From an uncultured Candidatus Melainabacteria bacterium (GTDB lineage: Bacteria; Cyanobacteriota; Vampirovibrionia; Gastranaerophilales; Gastranaerophilaceae): DNA of 64,000 bases. The position numbers and the translations under genes are program-made. Each line of letters begins with the position of its first letter. Position 1 is the stretch's first letter. Location: NCBI GenBank assembly GCA_947090755.1, contig CAMUPF010000001.1, positions 99,546 to 163,545 of the forward strand. The letters are read 5' to 3'. The notes beneath the pieces are model-generated. The model was not told the DNA's origin, searched no databases, and was given only the letters and a program-made list of their open reading frames with translations. Positions 55,080-63,998 of the stretch are shown here, piece after piece.

Positions 55080-55991
55080 ATGATAAATATAGTTTTTTTC
55101 GGTACACCTAAAATCGCGCTAAAATCACTTGAATACCTGTATAATTCAGACAAAATTAATGTTCTGGCCGTAGTTACTCAGCCCGACAAACCGGCAGGAC
55201 GTGGTCATAAACTTACAATGTCGCCGATTAAAGAATTTGCGTTATCAAAAAACTTACCGGTATTCCAGCCAAAATCAATCAGAAAATCCGAAGAAACTAT
55301 TGCAGCCTTAAAAGAACTGGCGCCGGATTTCTTTGTAACTTTTGCCTTCGGCCAGATTTTATCACAAGAAGTTCTTGATATTCCAAAATACGAAACAATC
55401 AATCTTCACGCGTCATTATTGCCCAAATACCGCGGTGCCAACCCTATCCAACGCGCGATTATAAACGGCGATAGCGAAACCGGTATATGTACAATGATTA
55501 CAGAACTCGGGCTTGACTGCGGGGATGTTTGTCTGCGCGAACTCATTGAAATTTGTGATACAACAACCTGTGTTGATCTTTTTGAAACAATAAGCGAAAA
55601 ATCGCCGGAATTACTTGAAAAAACGCTTATCGGACTTGTTGAAAGCACAATTAAACCTGAAAAGCAGTGCGAAGAGGGCGTTTGCTTTGCAAACAAACTG
55701 GACAAGGAAGAATGCCTTATTGACTGGACAAAAGACTCGCAAACGATTCACAATCTTATTCGCGGAATCTATAAATTTCCTTGCGCTTACTTTATGCACA
55801 ACGACAAAATTATCAAAGTTTTAGAAACAAAAGTTCGTAACGGAAACGGCAAAGCAGGCGAATTTATTAACGCCACTAAAGATGGTATCGAAGTTGCCTG
55901 CGGAAAAGGCAGTCTTTTACTGATAAAAGTTAAACCTGAGGGTAAGGGCGAAATGCTTGCACGCGACTGGTATAACGGTTTAAAACATTAG
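55080..55991 (+). CDS. fmt: methionyl-tRNA formyltransferase
   Basis: Formylates initiator Met-tRNA with 10-formyl-tetrahydrofolate. 303 residues. Seen: FFGTPKIALKSLEYL, catalytic NLHASLLPKYRGANPIQRAI (Asn/His), and ELGLDCGDV with the Asp; C-terminal barrel with KVRNGNGKAGEF. Starts 2 nt after def with AAGGA; the def-fmt pair is the classical order. It feeds formylated initiator to the ribosome, whose product def then processes. Confidence 0.97.
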   Translation: MINIVFFGTPKIALKSLEYLYNSDKINVLAVVTQPDKPAGRGHKLTMSPIKEFALSKNLPVFQPKSIRKSEETIAALKELAPDFFVTFAFGQILSQEVLDIPKYETINLHASLLPKYRGANPIQRAIINGDSETGICTMITELGLDCGDVCLRELIEICDTTTCVDLFETISEKSPELLEKTLIGLVESTIKPEKQCEEGVCFANKLDKEECLIDWTKDSQTIHNLIRGIYKFPCAYFMHNDKIIKVLETKVRNGNGKAGEFINATKDGIEVACGKGSLLLIKVKPEGKGEMLARDWYNGLKH

Positions 55992-55999
55992 GAGTACAA

Positions 56000-56350
56000 A
56001 TGATTACAAAAGGGATACGCGGAGCAATTACAGTTGAAGAAAACACCGCAGAAGCAATTCAGGCGGGAACACTAAAACTTCTTGACGAAATCGTTGAAAA
56101 AAACAATATTGACAGAGCAATGATTTCGCATGTTATTTTCACCCTGACACAGGATTTAACTGCAGCATTTCCGGCAAAATTTGCAAGAATTGACCGCGGA
56201 TGGACGGATGTGGCGCTTCTTTGCTTTAATGAGGCTAAAATTGACGGCGCAATCGAAAAATGTATCAGGATTTTGATAGTCCTAAATTGCGAAGAATACT
56301 TTGTTCCGCAGTACGTCTACCTGAAAGGTGCCGCAAATTTAAGAAGTTAA
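56000..56350 (+). CDS. aroH: chorismate mutase (AroH class)
   Basis: Converts chorismate to prephenate; trimeric AroH fold. 116 residues. Catalytic residues line up with the Bacillus subtilis enzyme: R7 (GIRGAIT), Cys and Glu in LLCFNEA (C75/E78 equivalents), Arg in KCIRILIVLN (R90) and Tyr in QYVYLKGAANLR. Third gene of def-fmt-aroH; AGGAG ribosome binding site. Its partner step, the DAHP synthase, is at 17338. Confidence 0.95.
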   Translation: MITKGIRGAITVEENTAEAIQAGTLKLLDEIVEKNNIDRAMISHVIFTLTQDLTAAFPAKFARIDRGWTDVALLCFNEAKIDGAIEKCIRILIVLNCEEYFVPQYVYLKGAANLRS

Positions 56351-56351
56351 T

Positions 56352-56383
56352 AAAAAGGGTTGATTCAATATCAACCCTTTTTT
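56352..56383. terminator. bidirectional terminator after aroH
   Basis: AAAAAGGGTTGAT with ATCAACCCTTTTT, 13-bp stem, 5-nt loop and T-run on both strands. It ends the aroH operon and the HerA-like gene. Confidence 0.92.
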
Positions 56384-56386
56384 ATA

Positions 56387-58480
56387 TTAACCTACTTTAA
56401 CGCCATCACGGCTTACCAGTTTTAATTCTGAAAGATTCGGGTCTAATAAGCGTCTGCCAATATTGACAAAGCTTATTGAGCATAAAGTTTTGTTGCCGTA
56501 ATTAATCATTTTTTCTACGACGCCCTGACCGTATTTCGGATGCGAAACAACATCACCGGATTCAAACTTAGGCGTATCATCTGCCGGCTGAACTTCTTCA
56601 GGCGTATAAATCGGCACCATTTGCGAATCATCGCTTGCGGATTCTTCTTCGTCAACAAAAACATCGGTATTATCAACATCAAGTTCCTCAATCGCGCCTT
56701 CATCGAGAATACTTGCCTCTAATTCAGCGGGCTGCTCTAACTGTGAAAAATCTTCTCCGGCAAATTCATCGGCCGAATAGACTTCCTGCGAATCGTCCTC
56801 TAACGGCATAGACTGAATAAAATCCAAATCGCTGTCAGAAAGTTCCGCCGCAGAATCATCGCTTAAAAGAACCTCCGGATCGACTTCATTCTCTGTATCT
56901 AAAGATTCTTCCTCAAATTTTTTATATAAAGCCGCGTCTACATCACGCGCTACCTGCTCTTCCACAACTTCTCTATCATTAAGTGCTTCTTGTTCAAATG
57001 AAGAAGTTTCGTCAGCGTCAAAAATGACGGCCTCGCTGTCTTGAAAGGGCTGTAAGTCAGAATCATCACCTGCGCTTTCTTCCGTCATTACATCAACAGC
57101 CGGCTGTTCGGCTAATTCTTCCGGCTCTTCCGGTTCAACTTCTATTACAGAAGGCGCAATGTATTCAACATTATCGGATTCCTCAACTGCACTTTCCTCA
57201 AACGGATTAGATTCCTCTTCCTGTGATTGGACCTGGGGTTCAGTTTCCGCTTCTGTTAAATTTTTATCCGATTCGACAAGTTCTTCATAAGGCTTAACCT
57301 GAACAACAAACGGAATACTTTGTGTCGCAGGGCCGTAAACTACAAACTCATCCGTATTAAGTTTTGACAGGAAGGTATTATAACTTGCGAAATCATGCTG
57401 TAAAGTTTGCGGTGCAAAAAGAATTAAGTTTTGAATAATTTGTTTCAAATCCGGCAGATATTTGAACTCGTGCGGACAAATAATTGTTGAATAAATATTT
57501 TTGAATTCAAGAGTCTTTCTGAGTAATCTCTTATCAGCGACATCATTATTCATTGTTAAAAGAACGAAAGTGTCGTCATTAACAGTAGAAATACAATCAA
57601 AAATATAAGGGATTAAAAGTTTTTGCAGTTTAACATCAACATCTGAAATATCAACAATCAAAGAATCAGAGTGAGCGACTTTATTTCTAAACATAGTCAC
57701 ATCGTCGTTTCCGGCCGCAAAAACATTGTTTTCCTGATATTTAATCAATTTATTTTTTAAAAGTACGAGTTCCGGAATACCGGTTTCCTGATACTGGTCT
57801 TGGACAACATTGATAAACATATCAATCGGCAAATACCCCTGCGGGAGGGTTTCCATATATCCTTGAACTTCTCTGAAAATATCCTGAATAACGGCTTTAC
57901 TTACAGGTTCTACACCTTCTAAGTCGTTTTCAAAAATAAAATCAAGGAATTTAGGATTCAAAGGCAGTTTAAAATTTCTACCAAAAATAAAATTCTCATC
58001 GGATGAAAAGTCGCCGTTTACATCAAGCAGAACAACCTTTTTACCTAATTGAACCATTTGCGGCAAAATATTGCTTAAAATTTTACTTGTATTGTCGACA
58101 TTATTTGAGCAAATCAGAAGATTAGATTCAAGAACGGAAGCATCAAGCTTGAAAGAAGCGTCTTGTTGTGCAATAAGCCCGAGATAAACCGGATTATCGT
58201 TCGGCAGAATGTTAATAAGTTCTTCCGGCGGAAGCTTAGTGATTTCAGCGTTAAGCGACGGAATTGTTCCGTTATATGCTTTTAAAACGCCCTCGGTATT
58301 AAATGTAAACAAAAGCTTTAATACCGCATAATTATTACCGTTTTCGGCTTTTAAATTAACGACCTGCGCAACATAAGGAGTATTAGAATCCTCAATAATC
58401 GCAAAACCCGCAAGTGCTAAATCATCTTCAACATCATAAGAAATTTTAACTAAACTATTTTTTATCTCCAGTATTCTCAT
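56387..58480 (-). CDS. HerA-like protein with degenerate P-loop and UvrD/PcrA-type C-terminal domain
   Basis: About 697 residues from ATG 58480 (a TTG 3 nt upstream is possible; AAGGAG precedes both). N-terminal HAS-barrel-like region (about 1-105), then a HerA/FtsK-type ATPase-like region (about 115-395). Its Walker A position reads LLICSNNVDNTSKIL instead of GxxGxGKS, so ATP binding is doubtful; VVLLDVNGDFSSD matches the HerA DxxGEY box, and LIVDISDVDVKLQKLLIPYI matches the next helix. A 230-residue acidic linker follows (Asp/Glu/Ser-rich, about 400-640). The C-terminal ~45 residues (GDVVSHPKYGQGVVEKMINY) match the Tudor-like end of UvrD/PcrA helicases that binds RNA polymerase. Probable scaffold at DNA or RNAP; no nuclease partner (NurA) beside it. 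Confidence 0.72.
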   Translation of the reverse strand: MRILEIKNSLVKISYDVEDDLALAGFAIIEDSNTPYVAQVVNLKAENGNNYAVLKLLFTFNTEGVLKAYNGTIPSLNAEITKLPPEELINILPNDNPVYLGLIAQQDASFKLDASVLESNLLICSNNVDNTSKILSNILPQMVQLGKKVVLLDVNGDFSSDENFIFGRNFKLPLNPKFLDFIFENDLEGVEPVSKAVIQDIFREVQGYMETLPQGYLPIDMFINVVQDQYQETGIPELVLLKNKLIKYQENNVFAAGNDDVTMFRNKVAHSDSLIVDISDVDVKLQKLLIPYIFDCISTVNDDTFVLLTMNNDVADKRLLRKTLEFKNIYSTIICPHEFKYLPDLKQIIQNLILFAPQTLQHDFASYNTFLSKLNTDEFVVYGPATQSIPFVVQVKPYEELVESDKNLTEAETEPQVQSQEEESNPFEESAVEESDNVEYIAPSVIEVEPEEPEELAEQPAVDVMTEESAGDDSDLQPFQDSEAVIFDADETSSFEQEALNDREVVEEQVARDVDAALYKKFEEESLDTENEVDPEVLLSDDSAAELSDSDLDFIQSMPLEDDSQEVYSADEFAGEDFSQLEQPAELEASILDEGAIEELDVDNTDVFVDEEESASDDSQMVPIYTPEEVQPADDTPKFESGDVVSHPKYGQGVVEKMINYGNKTLCSISFVNIGRRLLDPNLSELKLVSRDGVKVG

Positions 58481-58522
58481 CAAAAAATTTGCTCCTTTAC
58501 AGCAGATTTTAGCATAAAAAAA

Positions 58523-59110
58523 CTAAATTGTACACTTTTTTAACAGATGATTGTAAATTTCTATCGTCTTTTGACAGATTACAAGTTTACGGTCAACCAA
58601 GCTTTTTATTGTATAAGAATAGCAGTCCAAAATATTTCTTTCTAAACCGCAAGGCTCTGAAACGGTTTTAATCCGATTAAGATAACATTCACGGCCGCGC
58701 GTTTCAGGCTCAATTTTGTCGGCCAGAAAAATAATTTTTTCAAGCTGTGACATTTCAACCTGCCCTAAAGTATGCCAGCGGATTGCTGATAAAACCTCCT
58801 CATCATCAACGCCAAAAATCTTTGCGGCAAGCGCAGCACCTGCCGGCGCGTGTAGAATTTTAACATTATTCTCTTCGCCGCATTCAAGTTCAATGCCGAA
58901 CTCTTTTATAAGCAAAAGCATTTCATCCAGCGGCAGACTTTTCGCGCAATCGTGGATTAAGCCTGCGAAATATGCTTTTTCTATGTCACCGCCGCAAATC
59001 TTAGCGATTTCACGCGCCGCCTCTGCCGTTCCAAGTGAATGAACGTATTTTTCCGCGGTCAAATTTTCTCTCAACCAATCCTTAATTTCTTCTATACAAG
59101 CCGTTTTCAA
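58523..59110 (-). CDS. yqeK: HD-domain phosphohydrolase YqeK (Ap4A hydrolase)
   Basis: Symmetric diadenosine tetraphosphate hydrolase of the HD superfamily, active in stress and heat response in Bacillus. 195 residues; HD motif: HSLGTAEAA (His) and AGLIHDCAKSLP (HD), then AIRWHTLGQ. The usual genomic partner is nadD, which is directly upstream here (29-nt overlap). The next member of that operon in many bacteria, rsfS, is absent; instead the HerA-like gene follows. Confidence 0.95.
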   Translation of the reverse strand: MKTACIEEIKDWLRENLTAEKYVHSLGTAEAAREIAKICGGDIEKAYFAGLIHDCAKSLPLDEMLLLIKEFGIELECGEENNVKILHAPAGAALAAKIFGVDDEEVLSAIRWHTLGQVEMSQLEKIIFLADKIEPETRGRECYLNRIKTVSEPCGLERNILDCYSYTIKSLVDRKLVICQKTIEIYNHLLKKCTI

Positions 59111-59669
59111 TTATATACTCCTCAACTGCCGGCGGGACAAGCCCTGAAATATCTTCACCGCCCGCGACTCTTTCTCTTAACTCTGTTGATGAAATATCAT
59201 AAAAAGCAAGGTTTGTAAAGTCAAAATCATAACCTTTTTCTTTTAAATAATCGAACCGTGACAAATCACAATCATCCTCGCGACGGGAAACAATAAACTT
59301 CAAAAGATTTTTTAATTTATCCGCCTCATACCAGCTTTCAATTTTTTCAAACGCGTCGGTTCCAATAATAAAATTAAACTTTTCAGTAGTGCCAAGTAGT
59401 TTTTGAAGTTCTAAAACAGTAAAATAAGTATAAGAGGTTTCACCAAGTTTAAACTCAATATCTGAAACCTCAAACCCTTTACGGCCGGCAAGGGCACGCT
59501 TCACCATTTCAAGACGATGAAATGCAGAATCCGCCCCTTTATGAGGCGGAAGAAAGGATGGTATGAAAATAATTTTTTCGAACCCGAATTTGCGCAAAAC
59601 ATGTTCTGCCATTCTCAGATGAGCATTATGAATAGGATTAAATGTTCCGCAAAACAGGCAAATATTCAT
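59082..59669 (-). CDS. nadD: nicotinate-nucleotide adenylyltransferase
   Basis: Forms deamido-NAD from nicotinate mononucleotide and ATP. 195 residues; GTFNPIHNAHLRMAEHVL (nucleotide-binding GxFxPxHxGH-like motif, residues 8-25), FIIGTDAFEKIESW, and C-terminal ISSTELRERV. Starts 2 nt after the lytic transglycosylase gene and overlaps yqeK, so these three are one transcript. Length and motifs are standard. Confidence 0.96.
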   Translation of the reverse strand: MNICLFCGTFNPIHNAHLRMAEHVLRKFGFEKIIFIPSFLPPHKGADSAFHRLEMVKRALAGRKGFEVSDIEFKLGETSYTYFTVLELQKLLGTTEKFNFIIGTDAFEKIESWYEADKLKNLLKFIVSRREDDCDLSRFDYLKEKGYDFDFTNLAFYDISSTELRERVAGGEDISGLVPPAVEEYIIENGLYRRN

Positions 59670-59671
59670 AA

Positions 59672-60301
59672 TTATATAGCGGTAATTTCCTGCATAATTG
59701 TTTCAATAATTACAGAGGAAGCTTTTTGACGGTCTAAATCAATAACGGGCTGTTGCGGATTTTCAGCAGCTGTATTTTCAGATTCCTCGACCGGAGGCTT
59801 AGATTCCATAACCGGTTTCGGTGCCATTGCCTGCAGGACTGCCGGATCGTTTTTATGTACATTTTGTAATGCCATAATTTTCTGTACAAATCTTTTTGTT
59901 TCACCAAACGGCGGAACCGCATTGTATTTTTTTACGTTTCCGGGGCCTGCATTGTACGCAGCAAGCGCAAGTTCAACAGAGCCGAACATTCTGTACATCA
60001 TCAGATAATATTTTAAACCGCCCTTAATATTGTCAGTCATTGAGTACGGATTAATCCCGATTTTCCTTGCGGTTGTCGGCATTAACTGGAATACCCCGAC
60101 AGCACCCGCCGCACTTCTTGCTTCCATTCTGAAATTAGATTCAACTTTAGCAATACTGAGTGCAAGCGCAGGATCAATGCCAAGTTCCATTGCTTGATTA
60201 ACAATTGTTGCTTTAACCTCTTCAACAGTTGCGGCATTTGCCTGACCGCAAGCCAAAATAAGCGCTAAGCCCATTATCGTAATCATTCTTTTAATCTTCA
60301 A
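59672..60301 (-). CDS. lytic transglycosylase (SLT domain)
   Basis: 209 residues from TTG 60301 (GAGG 8 nt upstream) giving MKIKRMITIMGLALILACGQ as signal peptide. Soluble lytic transglycosylase domain (about 35-150): catalytic Glu in IAKVESNFR, GAVGVFQLMPTTA, and AYNAGPGNVKKYN. It cuts the glycan strand of peptidoglycan between MurNAc and GlcNAc. A proline/glutamate tail follows (about 155-209). A start at ATG 60286 is also plausible. First gene of the transglycosylase-nadD-yqeK transcript. Confidence 0.92.
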   Translation of the reverse strand: MKIKRMITIMGLALILACGQANAATVEEVKATIVNQAMELGIDPALALSIAKVESNFRMEARSAAGAVGVFQLMPTTARKIGINPYSMTDNIKGGLKYYLMMYRMFGSVELALAAYNAGPGNVKKYNAVPPFGETKRFVQKIMALQNVHKNDPAVLQAMAPKPVMESKPPVEESENTAAENPQQPVIDLDRQKASSVIIETIMQEITAI

Positions 60302-60406
60302 AATAATAACCCTCAATCTTGTACATTGCTTGACGGGATAAAACCCAATAAAGTATAACAAAACGTTAACCTTATTGACATGGTAATTCAAAGCATGAAA
60401 GAAATC

Positions 60407-60484
60407 AAGTTTACACAGGCGGGCAATTATTAAAAATCATACAAAATCCCCTTGAATATCAGCGCCTGACTAATATGTAAACTT
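60407..60484. repeat. compound inverted repeat in a divergent promoter region
   Basis: Outer arms AAGTTTACA (60407-60415) and TGTAAACTT (60476-60484), inner arms CAGGCG (60416-60421) and CGCCTG (60463-60468), both perfect. It sits between the divergent transglycosylase and helicase genes and could be an operator for both or a long hairpin. Confidence 0.5.
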
Positions 60485-60548
60485 TTGTTAAATATTGATA
60501 AAACCATACGGACATGTTATCCTAATAATAGAATAGACGAGGAGTATG

Positions 60549-62840
60549 ATGTACGAATTTCCCTTTGAACTGGATGACTTTCAAAAAGAAGCCTGCAATT
60601 TTATAACAGAAGGCAAAAGCGTTGTAGTTTGCGCACCGACCGGTGCCGGTAAGACCGTTATTGCACAACACGCAATTCACGAAGCGCTTAAAAATAACAC
60701 ACGCGTTTTTTACACAACTCCCCTGAAAGCACTTTCAAATCAGAAATATTACGACTTTTCAGAAAAATACGGTTCGGAGAAGGTAGGGCTTCTGACAGGC
60801 GATACATCAATCAACCGCGGTGCACAAATAGTTGTTATGACAACGGAAGTTTTCAGAAACATGCTCTATGGCACAAATCTCGGCGCAGTTGCGGATAATT
60901 TAAAAGACGTAAAATATGTAATTCTCGACGAAGTTCACTATATGAACGACGAACAACGCGGAACCGTCTGGGAAGAAAGTATTATTTACTGCCCGACAAA
61001 CATCCAAATCGTCGCGCTTTCAGCAACTGTTGCAAACGCCGACGAACTCACCGAATGGATTAACTCAGTACACTCAAAAACAGAACTTGTTGACACCGAT
61101 TTCCGTCCGGTTCCGCTGAAATTCTTCTATTTTGACAGTTCTCAGCCGACAAGGCTGCTTCCGCTCCTCACCCCGAGCGGCCAGTTGAATTCAAAAATCA
61201 AGCCGGAAAAACGACCGTTCGGCCGCCACGGAAGGGTTAAAGAGCAGAAAAACCACGTAAAAGAAATTGTACGAAACCTGCATGAACAAGACATGCTTCC
61301 TGCGATTTACTTTACGTTCTCGCGAAAAAAATGCGACGAACAAATGGAAAAATGCGCATACTTAGACCTTGTAACAAACGCAGAGCGCGCGCAAATCCGC
61401 CAGTTTGTTGACGAATACATCGCCGAAAACCCGTATCTTTACAACAATAAACATCTTGAATATCTCTATCAGGGCGTCGCGTCGCACCATGCAGGACTTT
61501 TGCCATCATGGAAAAACCTTGTGGAAAAACTATTCCAAAAAGGTTTGATAAAAGTTGTTTTCGCAACAGAAACGCTTGCGGCGGGGATTAATATGCCGGC
61601 GCGCTCAACTGTCATAAGTTCGGTAAGTAAACGCACAGACTCCGGCCACAGAATGCTTACAGCAAGCGAATTTCTACAAATGTCAGGCCGTGCAGGACGC
61701 CGCGGAATGGATGAAGTAGGCTACGTTACGGTCGTCGGAAGCTATTTCCAGACGCCGGAAGAAGTTGCAGAACTCGTTTTGAGCGACGCAAACCCGTTAG
61801 AAAGCCGCTTCTCACCAAGTTACTCTATGGTTCTGAACCTTTTACAAAGATTTTCACTTGATGAAGCCAAAGAACTTATCATGAAAAGTTTTGGTTATTT
61901 CTCATCAGGTTCGCGCCTGTTCCCGCTCTTAAAACTAAACGAACAATACGACGCACAGCTTGAAGAACGAGTAATCGAATGTCCTTACTCCAAAAACGAC
62001 GACACTCTGCGCGAATACCTCAATATCAAAGCGCTTTACATCCAAAACAAAGACACCTACAAAAAAATTATCAGACAGGAAAACGCTAAAAAACGAAAAA
62101 TTTCCGAAGAAATCGTTCAATTCTCACACGAAAACAAGAAAAATCTTGAAAAAATGCACACTTTCTGCTGTGACAGATGTAAATTATTCAAAAAACATTC
62201 AAAAAATATCGAAGTAATTTCGCGGCTTAGTATGCACAAACGCAAGCTTGAAAAAGAAATCGAGCGTCAGCGCGATATTTTCTGGAACAAATTTTTATCA
62301 CATAGAAACGCGCTTACAGAAGTCGGCTACCTTGTGGACGATTACCCGACAGAACACGGGATTACGACATCACAAATCAGAAGCGAAAACGAACTTTTCT
62401 TAGCGGAAATACTGTTCTCAAACGCGCTTGAGAACCTGACGCCATCCCAACTTGCGGCTGTCGTTTGCGCGATTACAACAGAAGAACTCCGCGGGGATTT
62501 CCCATTCCTGCCGTTCTCAGAACCTGTCAGGAAATCACTCAATGCAATACGTAACATTAAACGCAGACTGGAAAAACTTCAGGGTAAACACCTTATTGAA
62601 GCGCCGCTTTATATTAACCCTTATTTCTCATCACTTATAGAACTCTGGGTTGAAGGGGCCGAATGGGAAACAATAATCGGCCAGATGGAAATCAGTGAGG
62701 GCGATTTAGTGCGTTCGTTTAAACGCGTTGTTGATGTTTTAAGACAGTTTACAACGATTTCAAATGTACCGGATTGGCTTGTATTCACTGCCCGCGAAGC
62801 AATAGAAAAAATCCAGCGCGAACCGGTTAACCTGGATTAG
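60549..62840 (+). CDS. Ski2/Mtr4-like DEAH-box helicase
   Basis: 763 residues (start 60549; an ATG 3 nt earlier is nearer the GAGGAG ribosome binding site). Superfamily 2: Walker A APTGAGKT (near 30-37), motif Ia TTPLKALSNQK, Walker B LDEVHYM, SATVANAD, ETLAAGINMPAR and motif VI QMSGRAGRRG. A C-terminal helical/DSHCT-like region with CDRCKLF (cysteine pair). It is related to the cyanobacterial/plastid and Deinococcus Ski2-type helicases used in RNA processing; DNA repair roles (Hel308) are less likely. The gene starts about 250 nt from the transglycosylase. Confidence 0.93.
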   Translation: MYEFPFELDDFQKEACNFITEGKSVVVCAPTGAGKTVIAQHAIHEALKNNTRVFYTTPLKALSNQKYYDFSEKYGSEKVGLLTGDTSINRGAQIVVMTTEVFRNMLYGTNLGAVADNLKDVKYVILDEVHYMNDEQRGTVWEESIIYCPTNIQIVALSATVANADELTEWINSVHSKTELVDTDFRPVPLKFFYFDSSQPTRLLPLLTPSGQLNSKIKPEKRPFGRHGRVKEQKNHVKEIVRNLHEQDMLPAIYFTFSRKKCDEQMEKCAYLDLVTNAERAQIRQFVDEYIAENPYLYNNKHLEYLYQGVASHHAGLLPSWKNLVEKLFQKGLIKVVFATETLAAGINMPARSTVISSVSKRTDSGHRMLTASEFLQMSGRAGRRGMDEVGYVTVVGSYFQTPEEVAELVLSDANPLESRFSPSYSMVLNLLQRFSLDEAKELIMKSFGYFSSGSRLFPLLKLNEQYDAQLEERVIECPYSKNDDTLREYLNIKALYIQNKDTYKKIIRQENAKKRKISEEIVQFSHENKKNLEKMHTFCCDRCKLFKKHSKNIEVISRLSMHKRKLEKEIERQRDIFWNKFLSHRNALTEVGYLVDDYPTEHGITTSQIRSENELFLAEILFSNALENLTPSQLAAVVCAITTEELRGDFPFLPFSEPVRKSLNAIRNIKRRLEKLQGKHLIEAPLYINPYFSSLIELWVEGAEWETIIGQMEISEGDLVRSFKRVVDVLRQFTTISNVPDWLVFTAREAIEKIQREPVNLD

Positions 62841-62895
62841 GCGGGGTCAACCGCCTCTTATAACAGAACCCGTGCGTTCCTGTATCATTTTTCAT

Positions 62896-62923
62896 AAAAA
62901 GAGCGCCCTTTAGGGCGCTTTTT
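62896..62923. terminator. bidirectional terminator between helicase and prepilin genes
   Basis: AAAAAGAGCGCCC with GGGCGCTTTTT (small loop, one unpaired G) and T-runs on both strands. The two convergent genes share it. Confidence 0.85.
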
Positions 62924-63998
62924 ATCGTTTTACACAGCGAACGGGATTTGATTGACTTCGCTCTCGAGACCAGCTATAGCCAGAGTCAAGTCCTTGCATC
63001 CAGGCGTTTTCAACGGAAATTACAGAACTTGTCCATAAATTTCCTGTCGTTAAACCAACAAGATTTTTATTATAAAACATAGAAATCGCCTCTTCACGAT
63101 TAGGCAACCGGCTTTCGGAATCCTGTTTTTGACAAAACGCCCCTGCGTCTTTTTGTTTCGCAGAACCGGCATTTGTCATCAAAGGCACCGGTGCGACTAC
63201 AATTGAATCAGCTGGATAAAACGCAGTCATAAACCCGATATCTTTACCGACAGTATTAGGGCCTTTATTGCCGTTCAGGTCATAAATAAAATTAGCGCAC
63301 ATTTTGCCCTGCGTATAAAAAGTACTGGTCGAATCCAAATCACTTACGCAGTTAGGATTATAATAAACGACGATACTTTCGCCATTTTGAGTTTCAAATG
63401 CGGCAGCTTTAGTATCAAGCTGCGAATAAGAATAAGCTCCGTCGCAGGCCGTACCATTAAACATACTATTTAACTCCACGAGAGTTTTTGGGAAAGTTGA
63501 AATTGTACTTCCCGCTAAATTAGTTAATTGATTAGCAATGCCGCAATCCTCAAGGTGGTCAGAGTCACAAATGTTGTTTATTTTTAGAACTTTAGACAGA
63601 CCTTCGGTTACAAAGGTTTCGGCGGCAGTATCGACGGCAGAAGTTGATTCGTTACCTGCAGTTAAGGTTCCATAGCCGTTCAACGCAGGCATAAGTGCTA
63701 TTGCCTGACTCATTCGCGCGTACAAAGCTTTCCTTTGCGTATTCCAAGTGCGCTCGTTAATGTTGCCCGTTAGCGACGGTAAAGTTATCGCAGCGACTAC
63801 GCCGATTATTGTTAGGGATAACAGGATTTCTGCCATCGTGAATGCGCAACGTTGGTTCTCCCGCCTGTCAAATCCCTTGCAAGTGTTATCAACACTTGCG
63901 CGATTTGTCCGCTCCCGACGCTCGCGCTCTGGTCGCAACGGCGGTATCGTCCAGTTTCGTGCCCTGCCGTCCTCACTCACGTGAGGCCGCGCCGGCAC
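62922..63998 (-). CDS. type IV prepilin-like (pseudopilin) protein
   Basis: In the open frame 358 residues; the prepilin cleavage site is RCA/FTMAEILL with the conserved Glu at +5 of the mature protein (residues ~54-60), followed by the hydrophobic helix SLTIIGVVAAITLPSL. The C-terminal domain has several cysteines and ends NLWTSS..GYSWSRERSQSNP.. with CVKR, a form common in Gastranaerophilales pilins. The ~50 residues before the cleavage site are arginine-rich and unlike protein, and come from a GC-rich (60-70%) stretch, so the true start may lie nearer the cleavage site or the stretch may be a non-coding element. Upstream end is at the window edge. GTG 63998 is the longest start. No partner pilin genes are visible. 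Confidence 0.85.
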   Translation of the reverse strand: MPARPHVSEDGRARNWTIPPLRPERERRERTNRASVDNTCKGFDRRENQRCAFTMAEILLSLTIIGVVAAITLPSLTGNINERTWNTQRKALYARMSQAIALMPALNGYGTLTAGNESTSAVDTAAETFVTEGLSKVLKINNICDSDHLEDCGIANQLTNLAGSTISTFPKTLVELNSMFNGTACDGAYSYSQLDTKAAAFETQNGESIVVYYNPNCVSDLDSTSTFYTQGKMCANFIYDLNGNKGPNTVGKDIGFMTAFYPADSIVVAPVPLMTNAGSAKQKDAGAFCQKQDSESRLPNREEAISMFYNKNLVGLTTGNLWTSSVISVENAWMQGLDSGYSWSRERSQSNPVRCVKR

